NCBI GenBank assembly: GCA_018816205.1
Contig: JAHIWJ010000072.1
Coordinates: 1 to 5,027, forward strand
Direction: 5' to 3'
Source of the DNA: Nanobdellota archaeon
GTDB lineage: Archaea; Nanobdellota; Nanobdellia; Pacearchaeales; GW2011-AR1
Length of the DNA: 5,027 nucleotides
The position numbers and the translations under genes were made by a program. Below are positions 4,881 through 5,027 of the stretch, one piece after another; positions within the stretch are counted from its first letter, which is position 1; every line of letters begins with the position of its first letter. The notes below the pieces were generated by a model. That model was not told where the DNA came from. It ran no database searches and was given only the letters and a program-made list of their open reading frames with translations.

Positions 4881-5027
4881 AAGCATTAGGAGTTGAAAGG
4901 AAAGAAATAAAGTGGCTGGTGGGAAAGTTGCATGTGGGGTGGGGGAAGGGAGAAGATTAGGGGGGCTAAGTGCCTATCCCCATAGGAAATAATTTCTAAA
5001 TAATTTTAGTTAATCGGCAGATTTATA
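4881..5027 (+). other. Purine-rich intergenic DNA with a small hairpin and a TATA-like right edge
   Basis: No credible coding frame is seen here. From 4881 to about 4970 the + strand is almost entirely purines plus scattered T. CCTAT (4973-4977) and ATAGG (4982-4986) form a five-pair hairpin around CCCC, followed by an AT-rich stretch. The window ends in GATTTATA (5020-5027), a TATA-like sequence that could belong to a rightward gene beyond the edge. TTAGGAGTT at 4886-4894 repeats the sequence at 4774-4782 that carries the small gene's ribosome-binding site. Confidence 0.4.

Overview
The window looks archaeal, most likely from a small-genome DPANN-type lineage (Woesearchaeota/Pacearchaeota-like); this assignment is inference. 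Supporting signs are TATA-box promoters about 25-40 nt ahead of start codons, one apparently leaderless transcript, a lysine-rich AT-leaning proteome, an ATGA stop/start overlap, an oligo-T terminator, and a membrane-anchored Cys-rich protein with a CPxxxxxCPDGSSVGR-type motif that I associate with DPANN and Patescibacteria.

Layout. Positions 14-1535 hold a leftward two-gene operon: a minimal FAD oxidoreductase related to thioredoxin reductase, then, one base after its stop, a sugar-phosphate cyclase of the 3-dehydroquinate synthase superfamily. The cyclase keeps its NAD and metal-binding core but lacks the C-terminal part that supplies the second histidine ligand. Positions 1536-1794 are a divergent promoter region. 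A roughly 142-bp palindromic element (1595-1736) sits in the middle of it, with ends like those of IS6-family insertion sequences. The element is probably a MITE that landed between the two promoters without destroying either.

Rightward from 1795 are a CYTH-domain (CyaB/ThTPase-type) protein with a very basic tail, the overlapping gene for the Cys-rich membrane-anchored protein, and, after 40 bp, a full-length AMP-forming acetyl-CoA synthetase. The synthetase keeps nearly all catalytic residues, but its usual TGD motif reads AED.

The last 314 bp contain no long gene. They do contain a candidate 24-codon small gene (4790-4864) built on a duplicated octapeptide, SGGAAAEK. The two copies differ only at three synonymous third codon positions. 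A good ribosome-binding site lies upstream and a T7 tract downstream. The rest is purine-rich DNA, one small hairpin, and a TATA-like sequence at the right edge.

The leftward genes suggest a redox or sugar-cyclisation function that cannot be named from sequence. The rightward genes combine a triphosphate-binding enzyme, a surface protein and acetate activation. Their adjacency does not establish one shared pathway.
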